DNA of 5,321 bases from Candidatus Atribacter fermentans (lineage in GTDB: Bacteria; Atribacterota; Atribacteria; Atribacterales; Atribacteraceae), in NCBI GenBank assembly GCA_012517485.1, contig JAAYUT010000095.1, positions 1 to 5,321 on the forward strand. The letters run 5' to 3'. Below are positions 1-5,236 of this stretch, one piece after another. The translations under genes were made by a program, and so were the position numbers. The notes beneath the pieces were generated by a model. The model was not told the origin of the DNA and did not search any database. It saw only the letters and a list, made by a program, of their open reading frames with translations. How positions within the stretch are numbered: position 1 is the first letter of the stretch; each line of letters begins with the position of its first letter.

Positions 1-180
1 GTTCATCCAGCAGAAAAGAGGGAAAATGAATATATTCTGAAAATTACCTCATGGGGTGACCCGGACTTTTCAATTCTTTACCTCTATATTGAAAAGGGTA
101 TTTATGGGTGGGAATGGAGCAAAATTGTCCTATCTAGTCCCGAAATTGAGTGCCAAGTGAATAATTTTAATAATTCATAA
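1..180 (+). CDS. C-terminal end of an unrecognised protein (5' end outside window)
   Basis: Frame 1 is open from the first base to a TAA at 178-180, giving 59 residues with no start codon in the window, so this is the tail of a gene that begins upstream. The tail is rich in aromatic and acidic residues, with SWGDPDFSILYLYIEKG near the middle and YGWEWSKIVL after it. It ends in a polar, Asn-rich stretch (QVNNFNNS). It shows no membrane segment and no motif I can assign. It does not look like the C-terminus of HisC, HisD or HisG, the genes often found upstream of hisB. The evidence that it is real is the uninterrupted frame in AT-rich DNA, the protein-like composition, and the change to non-coding, T-rich sequence directly after the stop. 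Chance openness over 59 codons remains possible. The function is unknown. Confidence 0.55.
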   Translation, partial: VHPAEKRENEYILKITSWGDPDFSILYLYIEKGIYGWEWSKIVLSSPEIECQVNNFNNS

Positions 181-213
181 TCTGGAAACCATTTGATATT
201 ATTCATTTTTTTT
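169..213 (+). terminator. Possible AT-rich terminator of the upstream gene
   Basis: AATAAT (169-174) pairs with ATTATT (198-203). An imperfect inner part closes on TGG-AAA-CCA (185-193), and eight T residues follow at 206-213. The left arm lies in the last codons of the upstream reading frame. The stem is AT-rich with internal mismatches, so intrinsic termination here is an inference from arrangement only. Confidence 0.3.
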
Positions 214-220
214 GTAAAAT
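193..220 (+). promoter_or_regulatory. Candidate sigma70-type promoter for the his operon
   Basis: TTGATA (193-198) and TAAAAT (215-220) are separated by 16 bases. Each matches its consensus hexamer at 5 of 6 positions. Transcription would start near 227 and give a leader of about 205 bases before hisB, carrying both palindromic elements described below. A weaker alternative lies downstream: TTAGCA (250-255) with TATATA (272-277 or 274-279). A third, TTGAAT at 386-391, has only a poor -10 within 409-416. AT-rich DNA produces such matches by chance, so the call is moderate. Confidence 0.4.
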
Positions 221-296
221 AGAAAGAGCAAATTAAAATCAGCTTATAGTTAGCAGGATACGTTTCGATTGTATATATATGCCCTCGGACCACCAA

Positions 297-358
297 GCTG
301 AATCCTCCTTTAAGTGGAGGAGTTGAAGGAAACAATTCCTCTTCGGGAGGTTTCAAGC
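297..358 (+). repeat. 62-base imperfect palindrome in the hisB leader
   Basis: The inner stem pairs GGAGGAGTTG (316-325) with CAATTCCTCT (333-342): ten pairs including two G-U, around a 7-base loop. The outer stem pairs 297-308 with 346-358: CCTCC against GGAGG, then AA/TT and GC-rich ends, with one mismatch and one bulge. Alternative local hairpins also form: TCCTCC (303-308) with GGAGGA (316-321), and CCTC (338-341) with GAGG (347-350). The four segments can therefore pair 1:2 plus 3:4, or 2:3 plus 1:4. It is clearly richer in G+C than the surrounding spacer. It could be a dispersed palindromic repeat (REP or MITE-like) or an RNA leader structure. One copy alone cannot decide. Confidence 0.6.
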
Positions 359-390
359 CACCTTCTGATTAAAAAAGTTATGAACTTGAA

Positions 391-418
391 TATATTGTTC
401 TATTCCACAATATAGAAC
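391..418 (+). promoter_or_regulatory. Interlocked inverted repeats before the hisB ribosome site (operator or RNA switch candidate)
   Basis: TATATTGT (391-398) is a perfect inverted match of ACAATATA (407-414) with an 8-base spacer. GTTCTAT (397-403) is a perfect inverted match of ATAGAAC (412-418), also with an 8-base spacer. The two dyads share bases, so as RNA hairpins they exclude each other, while as DNA they form two overlapping operator-like sites. They end 4 bases before the hisB Shine-Dalgarno sequence, a position that suits control of transcription or translation of the operon. No regulator gene is visible nearby. Confidence 0.45.
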
Positions 419-422
419 CAAC

Positions 423-430
423 GAGGTGAT
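423..430 (+). promoter_or_regulatory. hisB ribosome binding site (fixes GTG start)
   Basis: GAGGTGAT is an eight-base match to the complement of the usual 16S rRNA 3' end. It lies 3 bases before the GTG at 434 (7 bases from its GAGG core), which supports GTG as the hisB start. Confidence 0.8.
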
Positions 431-433
431 TTT

Positions 434-1018
434 GTGCAAAAACGAGAAGCTTTAAAAAAAAGGACAAGTCTTGAAACTGATATCGAAATATATATTCATC
501 TTGATGGTCAACAACAAATCAATCTTGACCTTTCGATACCTTTTTTCCCACATTTATTAAGAAGTATGGCATTTTATGCTGAATGGGATCTCAAGGTAAA
601 AGCTTGTGGTGATGTTGAAGTTGATTACCATCATTTGGTTGAAGACTTAGGTATTGTCTTAGGAGAAGCTTTTCGCACTGCTCTTGGGGAAATAAAAAAT
701 ATTCAACGTTACAGCACTCAATTCATTCCCATGGATGATGCTTTGAGTATGGTTTCTATTGATGTGGGCGGTCGTCCTTTTCTTTATTACGATGTCCCAA
801 TTGGTACGAAAAAAGTTGGTGATTTTGAAGTTGATTTGATTGAAGAATTCTTAAGGGCTTTTACCAATAACGCACGAATCACTCTTCATAGCAAAGCTTG
901 GTGGGGTAAAAATGGACACCATATCTTAGAAGCCCTTTTCAAAGCTTTAGGAAAAGCTTTAAAAGAAGCAGTGATATTCAGCGATCAAACAATTCCCTCC
1001 ACCAAAGGAATCATATAG
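434..1018 (+). CDS. hisB: Imidazoleglycerol-phosphate dehydratase HisB (monofunctional)
   Basis: HisB removes water from imidazole glycerol phosphate to give imidazole acetol phosphate, using two Mn ions, in the cytoplasm. The family forms 24-mers. The 194-residue protein has only the dehydratase domain and no fused histidinol phosphatase, which is normal size for a stand-alone enzyme. Visible motifs are RTSLETDI (10-17), the first metal motif VDYHHLVED (63-71; H66, H67, E70), PMDDAL (99-104), GGRP (112-115), TLH (150-152), the second metal motif GKNGHHILEALFK (158-170; H162, H163, E166) and the C-terminal STKG (189-192). The usual FDHML..Q...H segment reads FPHLLRSMAFY (38-48): the His is kept (H40), but Asp becomes Pro, and the Gln and second His become Ser and Tyr. 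From memory, thermococcal HisB also has Tyr at the last position. The start is GTG. The gene opens the his cluster, 14 bases before hisH, and a run of eight A lies at 454-461. Confidence 0.95.
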   Translation: MQKREALKKRTSLETDIEIYIHLDGQQQINLDLSIPFFPHLLRSMAFYAEWDLKVKACGDVEVDYHHLVEDLGIVLGEAFRTALGEIKNIQRYSTQFIPMDDALSMVSIDVGGRPFLYYDVPIGTKKVGDFEVDLIEEFLRAFTNNARITLHSKAWWGKNGHHILEALFKALGKALKEAVIFSDQTIPSTKGII

Positions 1019-1032
1019 GAGATAAATAAAAA

Positions 1033-1641
1033 ATGATGGTCATTATTGATTATGGAATAGGTAACTTACATAGCGTTTCAAAAGCTTTAGAAAAATTAGG
1101 GTTTGAAAACCAAATCAGCAAGGATCCGGATGTGGTTGAGAAAGCCCATGCTCTTATCCTTCCTGGAGTTGGATCTTTTGGTGAAGCGATTGAACAAATT
1201 GAAAAAAATAATCTCATTGAAGTCATCCGTTATTCCGTTCAAAAAGAGAAACCAATATTAGGTATTTGTTTAGGGCTTCAACTGCTTTTTGAAAAAAGTC
1301 AAGAATCGACCAAGAAAAAAGGGCTCTCATTCATCAAGGGAGAGGTTCGGAAACTTCCTCCTACCAATAAAGTTCCTCATATGGGTTGGAACAAAATTCT
1401 ATTTACCGAAAATAATCCATTCCAGGAATCAATACCCAACGGCCGATTCTTCTATTTTGCCCATTCTTACTATGTGGTACCGGAATCTGAAGAAATAGTT
1501 GTTGGCATCAGCAATTATAACGTTGTTATTCCGGTTATTATTAAGCAGAATAATATTTGGGGCGTGCAATTTCATCCAGAAAAAAGCTCAAAATGGGGAA
1601 TCCATTTTCTCGAAACCTGGGCGAAGAGAGTCATGCCATGA
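1033..1641 (+). CDS. hisH: Imidazole glycerol phosphate synthase, glutaminase subunit HisH
   Basis: HisH is the class I glutamine amidotransferase half of IGP synthase. It hydrolyses glutamine and passes ammonia to HisF. The 202 residues match family length. The N-terminus VIIDYGIGNLHSV (3-15) and the oxyanion-region loop PGVGSFG (44-50) are typical. The nucleophile elbow GICLGLQLLF (77-86) carries C79, and WGVQFHPEKS (176-185) supplies H181 and E183, completing the Cys-His-Glu triad. HMGWN (116-120) and FYFAHSYYV (140-148) are HisH hallmarks. Two ATGs stand in tandem at 1033 and 1036. The first is chosen because it is nearer the AGGAGA site (1017-1022), which overlaps the hisB stop codon. 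Its stop overlaps the hisA start as ATGA, so hisH and hisA are probably translationally coupled. The subunit is expected to pair with the HisF two genes downstream. Confidence 0.97.
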   Translation: MMVIIDYGIGNLHSVSKALEKLGFENQISKDPDVVEKAHALILPGVGSFGEAIEQIEKNNLIEVIRYSVQKEKPILGICLGLQLLFEKSQESTKKKGLSFIKGEVRKLPPTNKVPHMGWNKILFTENNPFQESIPNGRFFYFAHSYYVVPESEEIVVGISNYNVVIPVIIKQNNIWGVQFHPEKSSKWGIHFLETWAKRVMP

Positions 1642-2387
1642 TTTTACCCATTCCAGCTATCGATATTATCAATGGTCAATGTGTTCGCCTTGAAAAAGGT
1701 GACTACTCACGAATGCAGGTTTACAGTGATTCTCCCCTTGAAATGGCACTGTATTGGGAAAGAAAAAACGCTCCCATGCTTCACCTCATCGACTTGGATG
1801 GCGCAAAAATTGGCAAACCAGTTAACCTACCGATATTTTCTCAGATTATTCAATCGGTTCATATTCCAGTTGAGGTTGGCGGTGGTATCCGAAATCTTGC
1901 AACTTTTCTCACTTATCTCGATGCTGGTGCTCAGCGAATTATTTTAGGAAGTGTCGCTGTTCAAAATCCAAAACTCATTGAGGACTGTCTCAAAAGAAGC
2001 CAGGAAAGCGTTGTGGTCAGCATTGATTCCCAGAACGGTTTGGTTTCCCTTCAAGGTTGGACTCAAAAAACCACCATTTCTGCCGTCGATCTGACCAACA
2101 AGTTAAAAAATTTGGGTGTGATGAATTTTATTTTTACCGATATTGAACGGGACGGCACTCTTCAAGGAGTGAACTTCAACCGTATTCAAAAGTACCTTCA
2201 AGAAACTGAAGTCCCAATATTTATTGCTGGAGGAGTTACCACTCTCGAGGATGTATTCCAACTTAAAAAATTAAATATATGGATAAAAGGTATTATTTTA
2301 GGAAAAGCGCTCTATTCGGGTGCATTACAATTTGAAGAAGTTCAGAAAATTCTTCAGGAGGAAGAAAAGTGCTCGCTAAAAGAATAA
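1638..2387 (+). CDS. hisA: ProFAR isomerase HisA
   Basis: HisA is a cytoplasmic (beta/alpha)8 barrel that performs the Amadori rearrangement of ProFAR to PRFAR. The 249-residue product fits the family. It begins MILPIPAIDIINGQCVRL with catalytic D9. The second acid is D130 in VVVSIDSQNG (125-134). T167 of FTDIERDGT (166-174) matches the conserved active-site Thr. The phosphate sites are VEVGGGIRN (78-86) and IAGGV (196-200), followed by GIILGKALYSG (218-228). The frame stays open upstream to an ATG at 1557, but that would add 27 non-family residues and overlap hisH by 85 bases. The ATG at 1638 gives the conserved N-terminus and a 4-base ATGA overlap with the hisH stop, so I chose it. SQ replaces the more usual A-R after D130, a modest change. 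Its 3' end overlaps hisF by 19 bases. Confidence 0.97.
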   Translation: MILPIPAIDIINGQCVRLEKGDYSRMQVYSDSPLEMALYWERKNAPMLHLIDLDGAKIGKPVNLPIFSQIIQSVHIPVEVGGGIRNLATFLTYLDAGAQRIILGSVAVQNPKLIEDCLKRSQESVVVSIDSQNGLVSLQGWTQKTTISAVDLTNKLKNLGVMNFIFTDIERDGTLQGVNFNRIQKYLQETEVPIFIAGGVTTLEDVFQLKKLNIWIKGIILGKALYSGALQFEEVQKILQEEEKCSLKE

Positions 2388-3151
2388 TTCCTTGTTTGGA
2401 TGTAAAAGAAGGAAAGGTTGTCAAAGGTATACACTTTGAAAATCTCAAGGATGTAGGTGATCCGGTTGAGCTTGCCAAACGCTATGAAGAAGAAGGCGCT
2501 GACGAATTGGTATTCTTAGACATCACCGCATCCTATGAAAAAAGAGAAACCATGGTGAATATTGCCGAGAAAGTGGCTGAGAATATCTATATGCCCTTTA
2601 CCGTTGGTGGAGGAATCAGCACTCCCGAACATGTCAGCAATCTCTTAAAAGCAGGAGCTGATAAAGTTTCCATCAATACAGCTGCGGTGCTCAATCCCGA
2701 TTTGATATCCCAACTGGCTGATAAATTTGGGAGTCAATGCGTGGTCGTTGCCATCGATGTTAAAAAAACTTGGGACCGTATCACCCGCCGGAGTTATTGG
2801 GAAGTCTACATCAATGGAGGCAGAACACCAACCGGGAAAGATGCCTTGGCCTGGGCAAGTCAAGTCGAAAACCTGGGCGCTGGTGAAATTCTTCTCACCA
2901 GTATGGATACCGACGGAACTCAAAATGGATATGATTTATTTCTCACCAGGAAAATCGTTGACGGAGTTAAAATTCCAGTCATCGCTTCGGGCGGTGCTGG
3001 AAAATTAGAGCATCTCCTTACGGTTTTCCGTGAGGGGGGAGCCGATGCAGCATTGGTTGCCTCAATTTTCCATTACAAGAATTTCACTATCCAAGAAGCT
3101 AAGGCTTTTCTTAAAAAACGTGGAATTCCGGTAAGGATTGAAGAGTCATGA
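2369..3151 (+). CDS. hisF: Imidazole glycerol phosphate synthase, cyclase subunit HisF
   Basis: HisF is the (beta/alpha)8-barrel cyclase half of IGP synthase. It combines PRFAR with ammonia from HisH to give imidazole glycerol phosphate and AICAR, the latter returning to purine synthesis. The 260 residues align without visible gaps to the well-studied Thermotoga numbering over the key positions. Catalytic D11 lies in IIPCLDVKEG (6-15) and D130 in VVVAID. The ammonia-gate residues R5, E46, K99 and E167 are all present. Phosphate-binding motifs are VGGGIS (79-84), GAGEILLTSMDTDGT (170-184) and ASGGAGK (206-212). The start is GTG at 2369, with a perfect AGGAGG at 2356-2361 inside the end of hisA and a 7-base spacing, which settles the start. 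It overlaps hisA by 19 bases and hisIE by 4 (ATGA). Complete and very probably functional. Confidence 0.98.
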   Translation: MLAKRIIPCLDVKEGKVVKGIHFENLKDVGDPVELAKRYEEEGADELVFLDITASYEKRETMVNIAEKVAENIYMPFTVGGGISTPEHVSNLLKAGADKVSINTAAVLNPDLISQLADKFGSQCVVVAIDVKKTWDRITRRSYWEVYINGGRTPTGKDALAWASQVENLGAGEILLTSMDTDGTQNGYDLFLTRKIVDGVKIPVIASGGAGKLEHLLTVFREGGADAALVASIFHYKNFTIQEAKAFLKKRGIPVRIEES

Positions 3152-3807
3152 TACATTCTTTCATTGAGCAACTTCATTTTGACGAAAAAGGCTTGATTCC
3201 AGCAATCATTCAAGATGAAAAAAGTGGCAAGATATTAATGATGGCGTATATGAATGCCGAAGCCTTAGAAAAAACCATCACCACTGGTAAAACCTGGTTT
3301 TACAGTAGAAAAAGAAAAACCCTATGGAATAAAGGGGAAACCAGCGGTCATTACCAACTGGTCAAGGACATTTATATCGATTGTGATGAGGATACTCTTC
3401 TTATTACAGTTGAACAAAAAGGAGCAGCTTGCCATACTGGCTTCAATTCTTGCTTCCATCGTCAAATTTCAGAAAAAGGAATATCTTCACCTCAATCGGA
3501 ACTACCCCGATATGCGTTGGCATCATTTCTACAGGAACTTTTTGATGTCATTCAAGAACGAGCCAAGAATCCATCATTCCAGTCTTATACCAGCAAGCTT
3601 TTGCAATCAGGCAAAGAAAAAATTCTTCGGAAAGTTTCGGAAGAAGCGACTGAGGTCATGTTGGCCTCATTAGAAAACGAAGATCATCAAAAAGAACATT
3701 TACAATGGGAAGTAGCCGATCTTTTATATCACCTTTTAGTTCTCGTCCAGCATGAACAATTAAAATGGTATGATATCATGACTGAGCTTAAAAAAAGACG
3801 AAAATAA
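3148..3807 (+). CDS. hisIE: Bifunctional PR-AMP cyclohydrolase / PR-ATP pyrophosphatase HisIE
   Basis: This fusion performs steps 2 and 3 of the pathway. The C-terminal HisE domain cleaves PR-ATP to PR-AMP plus pyrophosphate, and the N-terminal HisI domain opens the purine ring to give ProFAR. HisI spans about residues 1-110: GLIPAIIQD (15-23), FYSRKRKTLW (51-60), KGETSGH (62-68), the Mg-site acids DCDED (78-82), and zinc cysteines including C95 and C102 in ACHTGFNSC, with C79 as the likely third. HisE spans about 121-219, an all-helical MazG-like domain, with YTSKLLQSGKEKILRK (147-162), EEATE (165-169) and EVADLLYHLLV (188-198). The 219 residues are normal for HisIE fusions. The ATG at 3148 overlaps the hisF stop (ATGA), so translation is probably coupled. 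It is the last gene of the cluster, with a terminator-like structure directly after the stop. Confidence 0.98.
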   Translation: MIHSFIEQLHFDEKGLIPAIIQDEKSGKILMMAYMNAEALEKTITTGKTWFYSRKRKTLWNKGETSGHYQLVKDIYIDCDEDTLLITVEQKGAACHTGFNSCFHRQISEKGISSPQSELPRYALASFLQELFDVIQERAKNPSFQSYTSKLLQSGKEKILRKVSEEATEVMLASLENEDHQKEHLQWEVADLLYHLLVLVQHEQLKWYDIMTELKKRRK

Positions 3808-3840
3808 AAAAGTTGTGATGAGTAAGGGTATCTCTTTTTT
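3806..3840 (+). terminator. Weak intrinsic terminator after hisIE
   Basis: AAAAAAG (3806-3812) pairs with CTTTTTT (3834-3840). Inside it GAT (3817-3819) can pair with ATC (3830-3832), or GAG (3820-3822) with CTC (3832-3834), which then leaves a clean run of six T. Position directly after the last his stop and the A-tract/T-tract layout suit a terminator. The stem is low in G+C, so leaky read-through into the tRNA is possible. Confidence 0.4.
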
Positions 3841-3856
3841 AAAGTTCGGGAATCTC

Positions 3857-3885
3857 TTGAATTGAAAAAAACGATATGATATTAT
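3857..3885 (+). promoter_or_regulatory. Promoter candidate for the tRNA (and perhaps the Nif3 gene)
   Basis: TTGAAT (3857-3862) and TATTAT (3880-3885) are 17 bases apart, the ideal sigma70 spacing, with 4/6 and 5/6 consensus matches. The predicted start near 3892 would leave only a short 5' leader before the tRNA at 3900. Because the next gene lies 25 bases past the tRNA with no visible terminator between, this promoter could drive both. Confidence 0.55.
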
Positions 3886-3899
3886 GTATGCCGTCGCGT

Positions 3900-3974
3900 G
3901 GGTCCATAGCTCAGCGGTAGAGCAGTCGGCTCATAACCGATCGGTCCCTGGTTCGAATCCGGGTGGGCCCACCA
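3900..3974 (+). tRNA. tRNA with anticodon CAT (probably elongator tRNA-Met)
   Basis: All arms of a 75-base cloverleaf can be folded. The acceptor GGGTCCA pairs with TGGGCCC (with one G-U), then discriminator A and an encoded CCA at 3972-3974. The D stem is GCTC/GAGC with a short AGCGGTA loop. The anticodon stem GTCGG/CCGAT has loop CTCATAA, placing anticodon CAT at 3932-3934. The variable loop is CGGTC, and the T stem CCTGG/CCGGG has loop TTCGAAT. It is not the initiator: base pair 1-72 is G-C rather than mismatched, and the anticodon stem lacks the three G-C pairs typical of tRNA-fMet. A tRNA-Ile2, whose CAT is modified to lysidine by TilS, has the same gene-level anticodon and cannot be excluded by eye. 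Confidence 0.97.
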
Positions 3975-3999
3975 ATTTGAAAGAATCACGAATAACCTT

Positions 4000-5133
4000 A
4001 TGGCAACCCTCCAACAATTGCTTGATTTTTTTGAATATCTGTTTCCGACCCACTTTGCCCTGCCCGATGATCGGACTGGCCTTCAAATCAAGGGCGACCG
4101 GAACCAAATTTCTCGGGTCCTCGTCGCTTTGGAACTCAATTCGGAAGTTTTTCATAAAACCCTAAAATACCAAATCGATTTTTTATATCTCCATCACCCT
4201 CCCATTTGGAATCCTATCTATACACTCACCATTGATGACCCCTGGTGCCGGATGATGACTCAACTTTTCCACGAAGGAATCAGCGTTTTAGCTCACCACA
4301 CCAACCTTGACATTTTGCCTGGAGGAATCGCCGATCAGTGGGTATCGATCCTCAAGCTCCAAGGAAAGATAAAACCGCTTTCCTCAAAATCGGGTAATAG
4401 CTTTAAAATCGTAACTTATGTCCCACCCAATTATTTAGAAACAGTGACTCAAGCTCTTTTCCAAAGTGGCGCTGGATCGATCGGACAATATCGATCGTGT
4501 AGTTTTCAGATCGAAGGGATAGGGACTTTCCTCCCAATAGAAGGAGCTCAACCTTTTATAGGGAAAGTCGGGAGTCTTGAAAAAGTCAAAGAAATTCGGA
4601 TTGAGATGAACTTTTCAGACCCACACCTCGTCAACCAATTCATTGAGGCCATAAAAACCAGCCATCCCTACCAAAATCCGGTGATCGATATCTACTCGCT
4701 CTTCCCCAATAATTTGGTTTTGGAAGGGTTAGGCCGTGTCATTGATTTAAAACAACCTTTAAAATGGAACAACTTAATTCAATGTTTAAAGTCACTCTTA
4801 AAAAATGAACTGACTCTTCCCCATTGGAAAAATTCTGATCACCATGATCTTCAAAAAATAGCCTTATGTCCTGGCAGCGGCGGGAGTCTTCTTGAAAATG
4901 TCATTATGGAAAAACCGGATGTTTATATAAGCGGTGATTTAAACCACCATGAAATTGAAAAGCTAAAGCTCTACTCCATTGAATATATCCCAGTTCCCCA
5001 CGGAGATGGAGAAAGACTCGGGTTCAAAATGCTCTTTGGCAATTTTAAAAAAACCGCTCTTGAACATTTTCCTGAGGTGATGTTTCTTTTTGAAGATGAG
5101 CTGAATTTGGAAGACAACAAAACTTTAAATTAA
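4000..5133 (+). CDS. Nif3/DUF34 (YqfO-type) dinuclear-metal protein
   Basis: A 377-residue member of the Nif3-like family, cytoplasmic by lack of signal or membrane segments. Databases often label it GTP cyclohydrolase 1 type 2 homolog, but its true role is unsettled; a metal-handling function has been proposed. Metal-site motifs are present in the family order: YLHHPPIW (63-70; H65, H66), HHTNLD (99-104; D104) and PHGDGERLGF (333-342; H334, E338). N-terminal DDRTGLQI (23-30) and C-terminal CPGSGGSLL (290-298) and YISGDLNHHE (309-318) are also typical. Between the halves sits the PII/CutA-like insert found in longer members: FKIVTYVPPNYLETV (135-149), GAGSIGQYRSCSF (157-169), SHPYQNP (221-227; the usual HPYE has Q here). 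The ATG at 4000 gives the expected N-terminus, but no good Shine-Dalgarno site precedes it. The gene lies 25 bases after the tRNA. Confidence 0.92.
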   Translation: MATLQQLLDFFEYLFPTHFALPDDRTGLQIKGDRNQISRVLVALELNSEVFHKTLKYQIDFLYLHHPPIWNPIYTLTIDDPWCRMMTQLFHEGISVLAHHTNLDILPGGIADQWVSILKLQGKIKPLSSKSGNSFKIVTYVPPNYLETVTQALFQSGAGSIGQYRSCSFQIEGIGTFLPIEGAQPFIGKVGSLEKVKEIRIEMNFSDPHLVNQFIEAIKTSHPYQNPVIDIYSLFPNNLVLEGLGRVIDLKQPLKWNNLIQCLKSLLKNELTLPHWKNSDHHDLQKIALCPGSGGSLLENVIMEKPDVYISGDLNHHEIEKLKLYSIEYIPVPHGDGERLGFKMLFGNFKKTALEHFPEVMFLFEDELNLEDNKTLN

Positions 5134-5178
5134 ATACTCAAGCTTATTCATCATTCCTACAGTTTTTTAAAGAATTTA

Positions 5179-5208
5179 TTGACAAAACTATCGATTACCA
5201 ATCACAAT
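5179..5208 (+). promoter_or_regulatory. Promoter candidate for the gene starting at 5237
   Basis: A perfect TTGACA (5179-5184) is followed after 18 bases by CACAAT (5203-5208), a 4/6 match. Transcription would begin near 5215, leaving a leader of about 20 bases that contains the strong ribosome site. The gap after the Nif3 stop has no obvious terminator, so read-through from upstream is also possible. Confidence 0.5.
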
Positions 5209-5224
5209 AAAGAAAGATTTTTTT

Positions 5225-5230
5225 AGGAGG
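5225..5230 (+). promoter_or_regulatory. Perfect ribosome binding site fixing a TTG start
   Basis: AGGAGG ends 6 bases before TTG at 5237-5239. No ATG or GTG occurs in that frame close by, and the frame stays open to the window edge, so TTG is the likely start of the last gene. Confidence 0.75.
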
Positions 5231-5236
5231 TTTCCA

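Noticed and set aside
102..356. 84-codon minus-strand open frame across the leader
   Set aside because: It overlaps the tail of the upstream gene and the palindrome, has no ribosome site, and its low-complexity N-terminus is explained by the CCTCC/GGAGG repeat read in reverse.
181..433. T-box, riboswitch or His-leader peptide controlling the his genes
   Set aside because: I found no T-box core motif, no run of CAT/CAC codons in a short reading frame and no recognisable riboswitch consensus. Only unassigned palindromes are present.
1557..1637. Longer N-terminus for HisA from the ATG at 1557
   Set aside because: It would add 27 residues unlike any HisA and overlap the conserved HisH C-terminus (including the catalytic His-Glu). 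The ATG at 1638 gives the conserved start and a typical ATGA overlap.
1289..1947. Several alternative-frame open stretches inside hisH and hisA
   Set aside because: They overlap strongly conserved enzyme frames, lack ribosome sites and have no protein-like features.
3900..3974. tRNA 3' end as an integration (att) site
   Set aside because: No second copy of the tRNA 3' end, no integrase and no compositional break were seen in the window.
3884..4165. Plus- and minus-strand frames running through the tRNA (reads SSAVEQSAHNRSVPGSNPG)
   Set aside because: This is the well-known false protein produced by translating a tRNA gene. It also overlaps the true Nif3 frame.
4476..4497. Two copies of the palindrome ATCGATCG 14 bases apart
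   Set aside because: They lie in the conserved GSIGQYRS coding segment of the Nif3 protein and are explained by codon choice. No further copies were noticed.
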